64,000 nt of DNA from Cladorhizidae sp. MBARI D1340-BT2 (GCA_028752905.1 JAQNBH010000002.1:38534277-38598276), one strand, 5' to 3'; counted from the first letter of the stretch, positions 1 to 10,396 are shown. The notes: a model not told the origin generated them from the letters alone. Numbers and translations: made by a program.

Positions 1-124
1 GTTCATACGTCTGAACTAACAGAAGGGTTGAAACCAATACAGAAGGGTTCATACGTCTGCTAACACAGAAGAGATCATACGTCTGAACTAACACAGAAGG
101 TTCATACGTCTGCTAACACAGAAC
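1..124. repeat. Minisatellite, about 26-bp unit
   Basis: About four imperfect units built on GTTCATACGTCTG followed by AACTAACACAGAAG, with small internal deletions between units. The array is cut by the window edge, so its true length is unknown. No coding signal is visible. Confidence 0.8.
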
Positions 125-356
125 AAATCTCGTGGACTGATTGAGCTCATCTTGTCAAAATGTATGATAATTTCATATCTGCTGATCGCAGGCCTGCTAT
201 TAGTTTGCAGTTTTGGTCTCTTTCTATCGGTGTAATTCAACTTTTTTCTTATGTTTTCTTGTATATGACTTGATTTACTAATCACCCTTGATTGCAACAT
301 GCATGACAAAATTTGTGAAAAAACATTTTAGGATGTCTATTGAATGGCATCAAAAG
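125..356. other. Unique AT-rich stretch, no gene seen
   Basis: No motif, splice pair or homologous reading frame could be recognised between the first two tandem arrays. Short open frames here have no family resemblance. Confidence 0.5.
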
Positions 357-500
357 TGCTCTATCAGAGTGGGCCTATATCAACCAAAGCTCTATCAGAG
401 TGGTCCTATACCAACCAGTGTTCTATCAGAGTGGGATTATATCAACAAGTGCTCTATCAGAGTGGGACTATATCAACCAGTGTTCTATCAGAGTGGGCCT
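357..500. repeat. Minisatellite, about 31-bp unit
   Basis: Five units carry the core CTATCAGAGTGGG followed by a variable CTATATCAACCA tail. The short open frames across it only echo the repeat. Confidence 0.85.
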
Positions 501-900
501 TATGATCTGCTATGATCTGCTATGATCTGCTATGATCTTCTATGAATAACTAGATCAATAACTAGGATCAATAACTAAGATCAATAACTATGATCAATTA
601 CTAGATCAATTACTAGATCAATTACTAGATCAATAACTAGATCAATAACTATAGATCAATAACTATAGATCAATAACTATAGATCAATAACTATAGATCA
701 ATAACTATAGATCAATAACTATAGATCAATAACTAGATCAATAACTAGATCAATAACTAGATCAATAACTAGATCAATAACTAGAGATCAATAACTAGAC
801 AATAACTAATCAATAACTATAGATCAATAACTATAGATCAATAACTATAGATCAATAACTAGATCAATAACTACTAAATCAATAACTAAATCAATAACCA
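501..900. repeat. Tandem repeats of 10 bp and 12-14 bp
   Basis: A short run of TATGATCTGC (about four units) passes into roughly 27 units of AGATCAATAACT, many with an extra TA giving ATAGATCAATAACT. Unit length alternates between 12 and 14 bp in blocks, a pattern expected from replication slippage and unequal exchange. Confidence 0.9.
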
Positions 901-1240
901 AGCTAGCCCGCAAAGACCAAGCTATCTTGTAAAGACTAAGCTATCTTGCTAAGACCAAGCTAGCTAGCAAAAACCTAGCTACCTTGGAAAGACCAAGCTA
1001 GATAGCAAAGAGCAAGCAAGCTAAGAGCGAGGGAGCAAGCTAAGAGCGAGGGAGCCAGCTAAGAGCGAGGGAGCAATCTAAGAGGAGGGAGCAAGCTAAG
1101 AGGAGGGAGCAAGCTAAGAGCGAGGGAGCAAGCTAAGAGCGAGGGAGCAAGCTAAGACCACCAAGCTAAGACCACAAAGCTATAAGACCACAAAGCTGTG
1201 CTAAAGAACACCAAGCTGCGCTAAGACCAAGCCGTGCTAA
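900..1240. repeat. Degenerate AAGACCAAGCTAG and GAGGGAGCAAGCTAAGAGC repeats
   Basis: Two related arrays lie next to each other. The first has 16-19 bp units with AAGACCAAGCTA; the second (about 1,015-1,150) has purine-rich 19-bp units with AAGAGCGAGGGAGC. Both contain CAAGCTA, so one may have grown from the other. Non-coding. Confidence 0.8.
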
Positions 1241-1309
1241 AGCTACAGCTACACACCTAGAACACTGAGTAGGGTAGCAACTTACTTCTGCTTAGGTTTG
1301 TTTCCTTCA

Positions 1310-1490
1310 GAGCTTTCCTAAAAGTCATCCGCCAGCAAAACATCTGTGATTCGAGTGGCGAGCAGCTGATGTTTCCTTCAGATATCCTCCTGCAAAACTT
1401 CTGTGATTCCAATGGCGAGCAACTGATGTTTCCTTCAGAGATCCTCCTGCATAACTTCTGTGATTCGGAATGGCGAGCGCAACCGTCTTG
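1310..1490. repeat. Minisatellite, about 57-bp unit, three copies
   Basis: Three units contain CTTCTGTGATTC, then GCGAGC, GATGTTTCCTTCAGA and TCCTCCTGC. Open frames on the minus strand across it merely translate the repeat. From 1,490 to 2,040 I see no recognisable gene; the sequence is unique and AT-rich. Confidence 0.75.
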
Positions 1491-2039
1491 AATAGCCATT
1501 GGTTATTGTCCTTTATACATCGCGAGACAAATCGCATGTTATCCACGTTATATGCACGTGTTATACCACCACGTGTTATACCACCAGTGTTATACCACGT
1601 CAAAAGGTGCGTGCGCATACCTCTGCTCTGAACGGTGACGCGTCAGCCTTTTTATTCGCGCGATCGGCTAGTTGTCTAACTCATTGCTGCGATACCGCTC
1701 TATAATAGTGTAAGTTCATGATAGTGCCTTTATATTATATAGAACTTACTATAACATTTTTTTTTGAAAACTTGAAAACAATTGTTAACTCTTTGGCTGC
1801 GAAGGGATTTACCCAGTAATTTCCCTTGTACGCGGAGGCTGTTTATTGAATCACCCGTTTTTTAAATCACCTGATTTTTAATTGGTTTTGTTTTGAATTT
1901 TTGAGGCTTGTTTAGGTGAGCATACGAGTGATATTCTGACTATCTCCTAACTTTCTACCCAACACCAGGCTAGAAGAACCTTTTGAGATGGCAAGACAAG
2001 TGAAGCCAGACTCCAAGTAAGTATTATTATGTGGATAAG

Positions 2040-2345
2040 CTAACCAGTTTGTTACATAAGATGGCTAGCAAATTAGATGGCGCTTGAAGTGTACAGGCAG
2101 TTTTAGCTGATATTTATAGCTAGCAAATTAGCTAGCGCTTGAAGTTGGCAGTTTTAGATAGCCAAGTAGCTAGCGCTTGAAGTGTATAGGCAGTTTGAGC
2201 TGATCTTTATAGCTGGCAAATTAGCTAGCGCTTGAAGTTGGCAGTTTTAGATGATCATTATAGCTAGCAAATTAGCTAGCGCTTGAAGAAGGCAGTTGTA
2301 GCTGATATATAGCCAGCAATAGCTAGCATTGGAGGTAGCTAGTAG
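2040..2345. repeat. Minisatellite, about 60-bp unit, four to five copies
   Basis: Units contain TTAGCTAGCGCTTGAAG, GGCAGTTTTAG and TATAGCTAGCAAA, with deletions of up to about 20 bp between copies. No coding signal. Confidence 0.75.
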
Positions 2346-2392
2346 ACTACCAAGCAAACCAAGTTGTTCTATAGCTAGTGCTAGTATGCAGC

Positions 2393-3325
2393 TCAGCTAG
2401 CTTTGCATGATCTACCAACTGTGCTATCATCATGGATAGTACTCAGAATGGTCACAGCTCTCTTGTCCATCCATTTCAAGGCATGGACACCATTTGTACT
2501 TAGAGATTCCTTTTCATTTTGTCTTTGGCCTGGATACATGCAGGTCCCCCCCCCCCCCCCCCCCCGGTTCACCCGAACAGTACCAAATGCACCAAAGCCA
2601 CTACTTTTTAGAGATAGTACAAGTATATATATCATATTATTGTGTGTATACTAAAGTCTCCTACCTGCTTCCAACTATAGGTATATCCTCTAGAGCTGTC
2701 TGCCAGGACATAAGCCCACTTTTTGGGCTTCATGGACAAGTACTGGATGAACCAGACCCTCCCCTTGAATCCAATTGATTCATCGATAGCAATTTCTCTT
2801 CCAAGCTGGTATGATTGTCCACGCTAATGGCTATAATGAGGACAGTGAACCTCTTTATCTCGCTAAATGAGCCAAGCTTTCCAATCTCTCATTCTAGATT
2901 GAGGAGGTAAGTCTTGATTTGAAGCTATAAATTGGTCTGCTTACAAATTTGTTTCCTCCACAATTCTCCTTAGGATAGTGTTATCGAGAAAAAGCTGAGC
3001 AAAGTCAATGGGCGCTTTTCCTTCCATATCAACTGTGCAACCAGATGTCTGCCTGAATGAGATTACCACTGGAGCTGCTGGTACTGGAGCTGCTGGCCAC
3101 TGGAGCTGCTGGCACTGGAGCTGGTGGCACTGGAGCTGCTTGAACTGGAGTTGCTTGAACTTTCACTGGAGCTACTCCTACGACCTTCTTCATCGTTACA
3201 CTATCCACAACATCTTCACCATCCTCCACACCCTCTTTACCATCCTCCACACCTTCACAATAATTCTCATCAATATATCCACCAAAATCATCATCACTGT
3301 CATCTCTTTTTAACATACACAGCAC
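2393..3325 (-). pseudogene. piggyBac-type transposase relic (PB4)
   Basis: This is a decayed DDE transposase of the piggyBac (DDE_Tnp_1_7) family, which cuts and pastes DNA at TTAA. Read on the minus strand it gives, in order: an acidic start, MLKRDDSDDDFGGYIDE; a Pro/Ala/Ser-rich linker; PIDFAQLFLDN and RRIVEETN (the usual pre-catalytic segment); EIAIDESIGFKGRVWFIQY with the first catalytic Asp, then KWAYVLADSSRGYTYSW; and FGAFGTVRVNR and ALKWMDKRAVTILSTIHD. The pieces lie in different frames, with stops and a C20 tract between them. The segment around the second catalytic Asp and the Cys-rich C-terminus are not found. It is a different lineage from PB1, P2 and PB3. No terminal repeats were located. 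Confidence 0.8.
2546..2565. repeat. Homopolymer tract of 20 C
   Basis: An uninterrupted run of 20 C sits inside the PB4 transposase relic. On the minus strand it reads as poly-glycine within the open frame, so it is a late slippage expansion in a dead gene. Its exact length is a likely assembly error point. Confidence 0.9.
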
Positions 3326-3678
3326 TTCAGCTCTATTATAATAATTATCTATCCATCACTTGTATTCAGCATAATACTCTATCAAACATTTAGAGTGAAG
3401 GTACATAACCACCTTACATAACCACGCTTTGTCCAAAGATAGTTGATAATTCCAGGTCAGTACAAGTGAATTAAACACTGTGAGCAGCTGTACCAATAAG
3501 CAGACAATAGGCAGATGCTTCGTGAGTGGCTGTATTGATAAGCAGCACCTTACTGCGAGTCAATAAAGCATTAGTCCTTTACAGACATATATATATGTCC
3601 ACCACGTATGAGTGCAATTTTTGTTGGACATATATATATGTCCACCGCAGTCAAAGAGTTAACTATATGTTAACTATA
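3326..3678. other. Intergenic stretch between head-to-head transposase relics; perfect 20-bp palindrome
   Basis: No gene is seen. A perfect palindrome, TGGACATATATATATGTCCA, lies at 3,625-3,644. A second copy of its centre, ending ATATATATATGTCCACC, lies about 40 bp upstream. The stretch separates the PB4 and P2 start codons, which point away from each other. Confidence 0.6.
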
Positions 3679-5180
3679 ATGGCAAAAAGACAATGTTTCT
3701 CTTTGGAGGAGGTCCTCAAGGCATTGGGAGATGGGGACTTGGATGAGCCATTTACTGATGGAAGTGATGAGGAATTTGAAGGCCTGCAGGAAGGTAAGGA
3801 AATTTTAGTGAACAAATGTATATAATTATATATATATAATATATTTAGACATGGAAGAGGAAGATGCTCATTCCTTCACGATTCCTGCCGCATTACACAC
3901 GACACCTTTACCCAACCCATCGACCCAAGTACATTTTAATGCCGCTTTTACCACACCCATCTCAGTAAAAGATTCCGTGGTTGCTTCCACATCAGACTCT
4001 GCAAACACTACTGCTATCTGCCACCTTTTATATCGACAACATGCACTTCCATATCTACTTCAGTATCGACCACACCCCAGCCTCAAACCACATCATTATT
4101 GGCCACAATGACATCCACTCCTGCCTCGACTTACATTAGAATCAACCACACCCATGCCTCAACCAACATCAGTATCAACCACACCTACTTACCCACCCCA
4201 GCCCCAACTCAACATTATAGAGACTCAACAACAGATCCAACCATCACCCTCTTTCATTCCTTCCACTGCCACCTACTCAGCCTTGCCATCCACTGTCTCT
4301 TCTACACAGACATTGCCTCCAGTTTGGTCACCAAACCTAGTGACACCTACAATTCATCCATTCACATATTCCGTAGGACCTACAGTTCCTATACCGGAAT
4401 CACCACTGGAGGTATTTGAATTTTTTTAACACCTAACATAGTGGAAGAGATAGGGGATCAAACAAATAAGAATGCTGAAGAAGTCATGGGTGCTGAAGCC
4501 TAAGTTTCTTGGAAAGAAATTACAGAGGATGATATACGAGCATTCATAGGCTTCAGCATCCTTATGGGAATTAATCACCAGCCATCCACAGACGACTATT
4601 GGAAGAGGGACCCCATCCACAATTATAAACCTATATCCCAAAGAATATCCAGGGATAGGTACACGACTATTACAAGATTTTTACATTTTGTAGACAATTG
4701 TACACTTTCCCCAAGGGGCAGTGAAAATTCCAACCTCTTGTCAGCCATTTTAAACCAAAAATTTCATAAATATACAGGCCAAACTGTGAGATTGCAATCG
4801 ATGAGGCTATGATCAACTTTCAAGGTCATTCATCACTGAAGCCATTGAAACCCATCAAAAGAGGAATCAAGGTGTGGGTTCGGGTTGATAGCCGAAACGG
4901 TTTTTTCCACACAGTTAGAGATTTACACGGGGAAAAGAAAGGTGCAGTTGAACACCACTTGGGGGCAAGAGTGGTCAAGGACATAACTGAGGACCTACAG
5001 GGCAAGTGGCACGTGCACGTTTACTTTGACAGCATTTTTACCTCGCATAGTCTGTTGGTTGATTTGGAGAGGAGAGGGATCTATCAGTCTCCATGCTCTG
5101 CAAACGATGTAAAGGGGGGAGTGGTTTTAGGAAAAAGAGGCGGTACATTTCAATGCCTAATGAAAAAGGTCATTGAATAG
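3679..5180 (+). pseudogene. piggyBac-type transposase relic, P2 family, first copy
   Basis: Exon 1 (3,679-3,793) begins MAKRQCFSLEEVLKALGDGD and ends at a good donor, AG|GTAAGG. An acceptor at 3,848 opens a second exon (EEEDAHSFTIP), followed by a Thr/Pro/Ser-rich linker in shifting frames. Next come PLEVFEFF, VEEIGDQTNKNAEEVMGAE, a stop, then ITEDDIRAFIGFSILMGI, DDYWKRDPI, ISRDRYTTITRFLHFVDN and SPRGSEN, all standard for piggyBac proteins ahead of the catalytic core. The core carries EAMINFQGHSSLK with the first Asp region, GIKVWVRVDSRNGFF, and HVYFDSIFTSHSLLVDLERRG with the second Asp. A deletion of about 18 bp near 4,720 and frameshifts kill it. After ERRG the frame runs into an HTH module at 5,088, so the third Asp and the zinc-binding end are missing. 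This is the only P2 copy retaining the N-terminal exons. Confidence 0.82.
5088..5180 (+). pseudogene. Partial HTH module joined to P2 transposase
   Basis: From the codon after ERRG the sequence matches the second half of the HTH exon found elsewhere in the window (10,397; 20,337; 29,464; 41,096; 59,197). It ends with GGVVLGKRGGTFQCLMKKVI and a TAG stop. The join lies inside a reading frame, but the first residues (IYQSPCSANDV) are read in a different frame from the complete copies. It is a rearrangement scar rather than a functional fusion. Confidence 0.7.
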
Positions 5181-5487
5181 CCCAGGGCTTCCTCTAGCCA
5201 CTGGTACCAATTTCAAATCATTAGCACTTAGCAATCTCGTTATTTAGGCTGAGGTTTTTGACATTCGTGTTGTTGAGGTCCCTCCACTTTAGGGTCTAAC
5301 TTGCCCATAGTTATACCTATGAAACATATTTTAGTATCAAATGAGAGCACACAGAGAGACCTCTCTTTTTAGCTATATATGATGTCCATACCATGAAGTT
5401 TGCACAATCTACGGAGCTCTAAAGTTGTAACCATAAGTAAAATTAAAAAAATTCAACTAGTCCCCCGCATAGGTGTTCCTGTGGCTT
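5181..5487. repeat. Conserved flank that follows every HTH module
   Basis: Starting CCCAGGGCTTCCTCT and running to about GTAACCATAAGTAAAA, this block recurs after each HTH copy (10,579; 20,519; 29,646; 41,285; 59,379). No reading frame is shared convincingly by all copies. It may be the 3' untranslated part of the element that carried the HTH exon. At about 5,488 the sequence switches to the start of the kinesin block. Confidence 0.65.
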
Positions 5488-5703
5488 CGAGATGCACGTA
5501 CAAAACTCAGTATTATACCTCGAGTTCAACTTAGCTAAGCTAGCAGCTATGCGTTCCAAATATAAAAATTATTTATAGCATACCCTTCTTTCTCCATTTC
5601 TAGCGCGTGGAATCATCTTCTGTCCAGCAGCTTCCAAGGCTCAGGCGAGTGTAGCAGGATACGCCATCGAAAGTTTCTGAAGAATAAAAGAACTCCGATC
5701 TAA

Positions 5704-5900
5704 ACATCTCAACACCACACCAATAGTGGACATGGCAGAGATAGAAGACCTGACCAGGCAACATCTCAACACCACACCAATAGTGGACATGGCAGAGATA
5801 GATGACCTGACCAGGCAACATCTCAACACCACACCAATAGTGGACATGGCAGACATACAAGACCTGACCAGACAACATCTCAACACCACACCAATAGTTC
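5704..5900. repeat. 57-bp minisatellite, about 3.4 copies
   Basis: Units read CATCTCAACACCACACC, AATAGTGGACATGGCAGA, then GACCTGACCAGGCAA. At 57 bp (19 codons) it stays in frame; on the plus strand each unit reads DMAEIEDLTRQHLNTTPIV. It lies in what should be an intron or 3' part of the kinesin-8 copy and is found only in unit A. Confidence 0.85.
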
Positions 5901-5967
5901 ACTACAACGCACACAGCTCAAAATAATATAATAATAATAGCAACCCTTTAGTTACCTTAGATATATA

Positions 5968-6030
5968 TACGATGAGAGAAGAGGGCAGAGAGGAGGGAGG
6001 AGGAGATGGAGGAGGAGAGGAAGAATATAT
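5968..6030. repeat. Purine-rich tract
   Basis: About 60 bp of almost pure A and G (GAGAGAAGAGGGCAGAGAGG and similar). It lies downstream of kinesin exon d on the minus strand, where it would be a polypyrimidine tract in the transcript. Confidence 0.6.
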
Positions 6031-6109
6031 CCCCTCCTTACTACAGTATACACAGAATTTAGTGATGAGTTGAGTTGAACTCGAGCTTATAGCAGTGCAG
6101 ACCCTTTAC

Positions 6110-6204
6110 CTTGCAGGGTATCTCTCTCCATGGCATCGAGGTCAGCCATGTGCTTCCTCAACCTCCCCCTCTCACCATATACACTCCCCACCATCTCACA
6201 CAAC
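6110..6204 (-). pseudogene. Kinesin-8-like gene fragment, exon d (unit A)
   Basis: A 95-bp exon read on the minus strand, bounded by an acceptor (TGTAG before GTTGTGTGAG) and a clean donor (CTGCAAG|GTAAAG). It encodes LCEMVGSVYGERGRLRKHM then ADLDAMERDTLQ. The heptad-like, charged sequence fits the neck and coiled-coil region that follows a kinesin motor. Assignment rests mainly on its position 3' of exon c on the same strand. Units B, C and F lack it. Confidence 0.6.
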
Positions 6205-6631
6205 CTACACACACACACACAGGGCAGGAAGAGCATGGCAACAAGAGAGGCAGTGAGCTCACCACATTGGCAGAGAGAAAACCTCCCTTTGAATAATATT
6301 CCATGTATACATTTTAGTAATCCAATCACCATTCTAGTAAACTCTGAATATCACACATAAATCTAGTAAACTAGCTGAAGACACCTTTTGTAGCTAAAAC
6401 TGGATGTGTGTATATGTTTACCTGTTTGTCTCATTGAGATCATAGGTCAGAGTCATGGGAGAAGCACTAGCTCTTCAGTTCACTTATCTATTACAATGGG
6501 AGTGGTGTGTGTGTGGGTGTGGGTGTGTATGGGTGGGGGGGGGTGGGGGGAGGAGATAGAGTGAGGAGCTTCTATAGTAGTCATAGGCTGGTGGTGTGTG
6601 TGTGTGGTGTGCTGCATATAGAGATGCTCAA

Positions 6632-6706
6632 CTCATTGCGGAGATCTTCAATGATGACCTTGTAGTTAGACAAGTGATAATCCACCTTCAGCACGTTACG
6701 CACCAG
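6632..6706 (-). pseudogene. Kinesin-8-like gene fragment, exon c (unit A)
   Basis: The minus strand gives an acceptor (GCTTGCAG) followed by LVRN and VLKVDYHLSNYKVIIEDLRN. This matches the segment just after the motor core of kinesin-8 proteins (Kip3, KIF18, KIF19), where RNVL is followed by a stretch ending in IIEDLR. No canonical GT donor lies directly after LRNE, so the 3' boundary is uncertain. The motor exons that should lie between exon b and this one (loop 12 to helix 6) are absent; that interval is pure satellite. Present only in unit A. Confidence 0.7.
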
Positions 6707-6717
6707 CTGCAAGCAAT

Positions 6718-7912
6718 CAACCACAACAATGACAACAACAACAATGACAACACCACAACAACAATGACAACAGTGACAACACCACAGCAACAATGACAAC
6801 AACAATGACAACAACAACAAAACAATGACGACACAATGACAACACCACAGCAACAATGACAACAACATTGACAACAACAAAACAATGACGACACAATGAC
6901 AACACCACAACAACCATGACAACAACAACAAAACAATGACGACACAATGACAACACCACAGCAACAATGACAACAACAATGACAACAACAAAACAATGAC
7001 GACACAATGACAACACCACAGCAACAATGACAACAACAATAACAACAACAACAAAACACTGACGACACAATGACAACACCACAACAACCATGACAACAAC
7101 AACAAAACAATGACGACACAATGACAACAACAACAAAACAATGACGACACAATGACAACACCACAGCAACAATGACAACAACAATGACAACAACAAAACA
7201 ATGACGACACAATGACAACACCACAGCAACAATGACAACAACAATGACAACAACAAAACACAGACGACAATGACAACACCACAACAACCATGACAACAAC
7301 AACAAAACAATGACGACACAATGACAACAACACAGCAACAATGACAACAACAATGACAACAACAAAACACAGACGACACAATGACAACACCACAACCATG
7401 ACAACAACAACAAAACAATGACGACACAATGAAAACACCACAGCAACAATGACAACAACATTGACAACAACAATGACAACAACAACAAAACACTGACGAC
7501 ACAATCACAACACCACAACAACAACAAAACAATGATGACACAATGACAACACCACAACAATGAAAACAACAACAAAACAATGACGACACAATGACAACAC
7601 CACAGCAACAATGACAACAACAATGACAACAACAACAAAACACTGACGACACAATGACAACACAACAACAATGACAACAACAACACAATGACGACACAAT
7701 TACAACACCACAATAATGACAACAACAATAACACAACGACAACACCACAACGACAACACAACAACAATGGCAACACAACAACAATGACAACACAACAACA
7801 ACGACACCACCACAACAACAATGACAACACAACAACAATGACAACACAACAACAACGACAACACCACAACAACAATGGCAACACAACAACAATGACAACA
7901 CCACAACAATGT
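6718..7912. repeat. CAACAATGA satellite, unit A
   Basis: About 1.2 kb of 9-12 bp motifs (ACAACAATG, ACAACACCAC, ACGACACAATG) arranged in a higher-order period of roughly 60-70 bp marked by AAACAATGACGACACAATG. It lies between kinesin exons c and b. The plus strand has very few G and T, so the kinesin-sense transcript would be G/U-rich. Long Cys/Val/Leu-rich minus-strand frames across it are artefacts of the repeat. Confidence 0.93.
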
Positions 7913-7948
7913 CCACAGAACTAGCCGCTTGGCTTGGCAGCCCAGATT

Positions 7949-8219
7949 GTGTGTGTGTGTGTGTGTGTGTCCTCTCACCCACAAGAGAGAGTGTGTGTGT
8001 GTGTGTGTGTGTGTGTCCTCTCACCCACCAGAGAGAGAGTGTGTGTGTGTGTATGTGTGTCCTCTCTCCCACCAGAGAGAGTGTGTGTGTGTGTGTGTGT
8101 GTGTCCTCCCACCCACCAGAGAGAGAGTGTGTGTGTGTGTGTGTGTGTCCTCTCACCCACCAGAGAGAGAGCGTGTGTGTGTGTGTGTCCTCTCACCCAC
8201 CAGAGAGAGTGTGTGTGTA
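7949..8219. repeat. GT-rich minisatellite with CCTCTCACCCACCAGAGAGA spacers, unit A
   Basis: Six blocks of (GT)n, each followed by the conserved CCTCTCACCCACCAGAGAG. The array abuts the 5' splice site of kinesin exon b: the donor GT at 8,220-8,219 is the first base pair of the repeat side. On the kinesin strand each spacer reads CTCTGGTGGGTGAGAGG, which includes a donor-like GGGTGAGA. Confidence 0.9.
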
Positions 8220-8220
8220 C

Positions 8221-8415
8221 CTTGCCAGAAGCCAGGGCGTTGATACAGTTCCGGAGTGCCAATAACGAGTGATTTATGTTGGCTCCTTCTCTGAGGTGCG
8301 TGCCTCTATTAGATGTCACAGTAGCACGCTCCGAGCCAGCCAGGTCTATCATAGACATATTGTGCATCACCTCTGCATTCAGACCGGCTGTACGAGTCCT
8401 CTGCTCCACTAACAC
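8221..8415 (-). pseudogene. Kinesin-8-like motor exon b (unit A)
   Basis: A 195-bp phase-0 exon on the minus strand, acceptor CCTAG before GTGTTAGTGG and donor GGCAAG|GTACAC. The 65 residues begin [16 protein letters not shown] and carry the kinesin switch II core, [14 protein letters not shown], then [12 protein letters not shown] and CINALASGK. Kinesin motors hydrolyse ATP to walk on microtubules; the NRG then REGANIN pattern fits kinesin-8. Compared with units B and F it has T-H-L-R in place of T-L-L-G and R in place of G after LLAL, a substitution at a normally invariant Gly (LLALGN). The exon is open, but the rest of the motor is missing, so it is a gene fragment. Confidence 0.9.
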
Positions 8416-8427
8416 CTAGGCAACCAC

Positions 8428-9375
8428 ATGACACACCATCACATGTCACATGCAATCACATGTCATACACCATTACATATCACACACCATCACATGTCAC
8501 ACGCCATCCCATGTCACACCATCACATACCATCACATGTCACACACCATCACATGTCACACACCATCACATGTCACACACCATCACATGTCACACCATCA
8601 CATGTCACACACCATCACATGTCACACCATCACATGTCACACGCCATCACATGTCACACACCATCACATGTCACACACCATCACATGTCACACACCATCA
8701 CGTCACACCATCACATGTCACACTCCATCACATGTCACACACCATCACATGTCACACACCATCACATGTCACACACCATCACATGTCACACACCATCACA
8801 TGTCACACACCATCACATGTCACACACCATCACATATCACACGCCATCACATGTCACACGCCATCACATGTCACACACCATCACATGTCACACACCATCA
8901 CATGTCACACACCATCACACGCCATCACATGTCACACACCATCATGTGTCACACACCATAACGTGCCACACGCCATAAAGTATCACACACCATCACATGT
9001 CACACACCATCACATGTCACACACCATCACCTGTCACACACCATCACATGTCACACACCATCACATGTCACACACCATCACATGTCACACACCATCACAT
9101 GTCACACGCCATCACATGTCACACCCATCATATGTCACATACCATCACATGTCACACACCATCACATGTAACACACCATCACATGTCACACCATCACATG
9201 TCACACACCATCACATGTCACACGCCATCACATGTCACACGCCATCACATGTCACACACTATCATGTGTCACACACCATAACGTATCACACACCATCACA
9301 TGTCACACACCATCACATGACACACACCATCACATGTCACACACCATCACATGTCACACACCATCACATGTCACA
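8428..9375. repeat. 17-bp minisatellite ACACACCATCACATGTC, unit A
   Basis: About 55 units of 17 bp, with occasional 12-bp short units (ACACCATCACATGTC with deletions) and ACGCC or ATCATGTG variants. It lies in the intron between kinesin exons b and a. Because 17 is not divisible by 3 and the unit lacks stops, all three plus-strand frames are open and give the same His-rich 17-residue repeat. There is no sign that it is translated. Confidence 0.95.
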
Positions 9376-9460
9376 CCAGATCATGTCAGACAGGTGGTTG
9401 TGGGTGGCATGGTGTCAAGAGTGAGCTCTGATGTGTGAAGGTGCTAATGACTGACTAGAC

Positions 9461-9555
9461 ATGTCTTCTCCCTGTGCGCTGTATCCTATTCCCATTCCCC
9501 CTCGCCAGCATGGCAAGGATCTCCTCCACATCATTGGGGGTGTGGTAGCTCAGAC
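9461..9555 (-). pseudogene. Kinesin-8-like motor exon a (unit A)
   Basis: The minus strand reads an acceptor (GAGCTCAG), then LSYHTPNDVEEILAMLARGN and GNRIQ. This matches the kinesin-8 segment before switch I (GL then EEIL, GN.NR.Q). After NRIQ the expected switch I sequence (N..SSRSH) is replaced by RTGRRHV and a stop, so the exon is broken or its end has been lost. Exons upstream (P-loop) do not occur anywhere in the window. Confidence 0.75.
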
Positions 9556-9559
9556 CTGA

Positions 9560-10396
9560 GCTCATGTGCATGTATATATAGTGTGTGAAAGGAGGATGCT
9601 GCTGGTGTTCTCCCCACTCATGTGCATGTATATATAGTGTGTGTTAAAGAAATAAAGGATAACAGGACTCTATCCAACTAGACCACGGCCAGTTAGATGG
9701 CGCCAATCATTGCACTGATTTCCAAAGCAGTACAATATTGGTGAACATGATAAACATGAAGGGTCGTTTAACATGGGGGTGTGGTCTACGTGGGCACGAT
9801 CTTCTTTCCTTTCTTTCTTTAACAGGCCAATCCAATATTTTAAAATAAAAATGTTTTGGTTTCTTGTTTCAGTCATTTTATTTCTTTGTTTTATTTCTGT
9901 ATGTTCTAGTTGAGCAGAGGAGGACTACGCCTAGTCAGAGCTTCAGGGGTCTCCAGGGCTTTTAATTCTAACTTGATTATTGCTGTTGAACATTACACTT
10001 ATCAGCACATGCCATGTCTCGTTGCTATTGCTGATTGTACACAATGTAGGATCAGCTACAGCCTCCTTCCTACGTTTATGATTATATTTGAAGCCACATG
10101 CTCTATGCCTAGCTCTATGTATTTGATTGGTCAGAATGAACAGACAGAGCTGGGCATATAACAATTAGATTGTTCACTTCTGATGTTTGTGTTGCTGGTG
10201 TTGGAGAATAATAAGACTTCACTAACTCTGGTGGCAGCATATATCTCTGGGATTCTCAGGCAAGATAGCTGGGTGGGCATTGTGAGGTTGAGTTAGGTCT
10301 AAGATAGTGTGTGGTACTAGAAGAGTCTAACAATATATATATATTTGTCTTGTTAATAAATGCCTTTTTTTCTTTTCTTACACGTGTAACTGACAG
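9560..10396. repeat. Spacer shared by units A, B, C and F
   Basis: It contains two copies of ATGTGCATGTATATATAG, an AT-rich stretch, and a possible acceptor (TGTTCTAG) followed by a short open frame beginning with LSRGGLRLVRASGVSRAF. The frame resembles nothing I recognise and its end differs between units, so I do not call it a gene. The final 20 bp form a pyrimidine-rich acceptor for the HTH exon. Confidence 0.6.

Noticed and set aside
5726..5926. Plus-strand 19-residue repeat DMAEIEDLTRQHLNTTPIV as a small protein
   Set aside because: Three units of a 57-bp minisatellite within a kinesin fragment of opposite strand; no homologue or splice context.
6581..8156. Long minus-strand frames rich in Cys, Val and Leu across the CAACAATGA satellite (also in units B, C, F)
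   Set aside because: They translate the tandem repeat in several frames at once, with no start context, domain or conservation; artefacts.
7909..8272. Plus-strand frames of CVCVCV with SSHPPE or PLTHQR repeats
   Set aside because: Direct translation of (GT)n and its spacer in three frames; no evidence of a gene.
8428..9438. Three overlapping His-rich plus-strand frames of up to 324 codons
   Set aside because: A 17-bp stop-free repeat is open in every frame; the array lies inside a kinesin intron on the other strand.
9655..9700. tRNA-like A box (TGGTCTAGTTGG on the minus strand) in the spacer, repeated in B, C and F
   Set aside because: No B box (GGTTCGAATCC type) at the right distance and no cloverleaf; a tRNA gene or SINE cannot be supported.
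9910..10161. Open frame MSRGGLRLVRASGVSRAF in the spacer, conserved in units A, B and F
   Set aside because: The conservation follows from block duplication; its start differs in unit C and it resembles no family I know.
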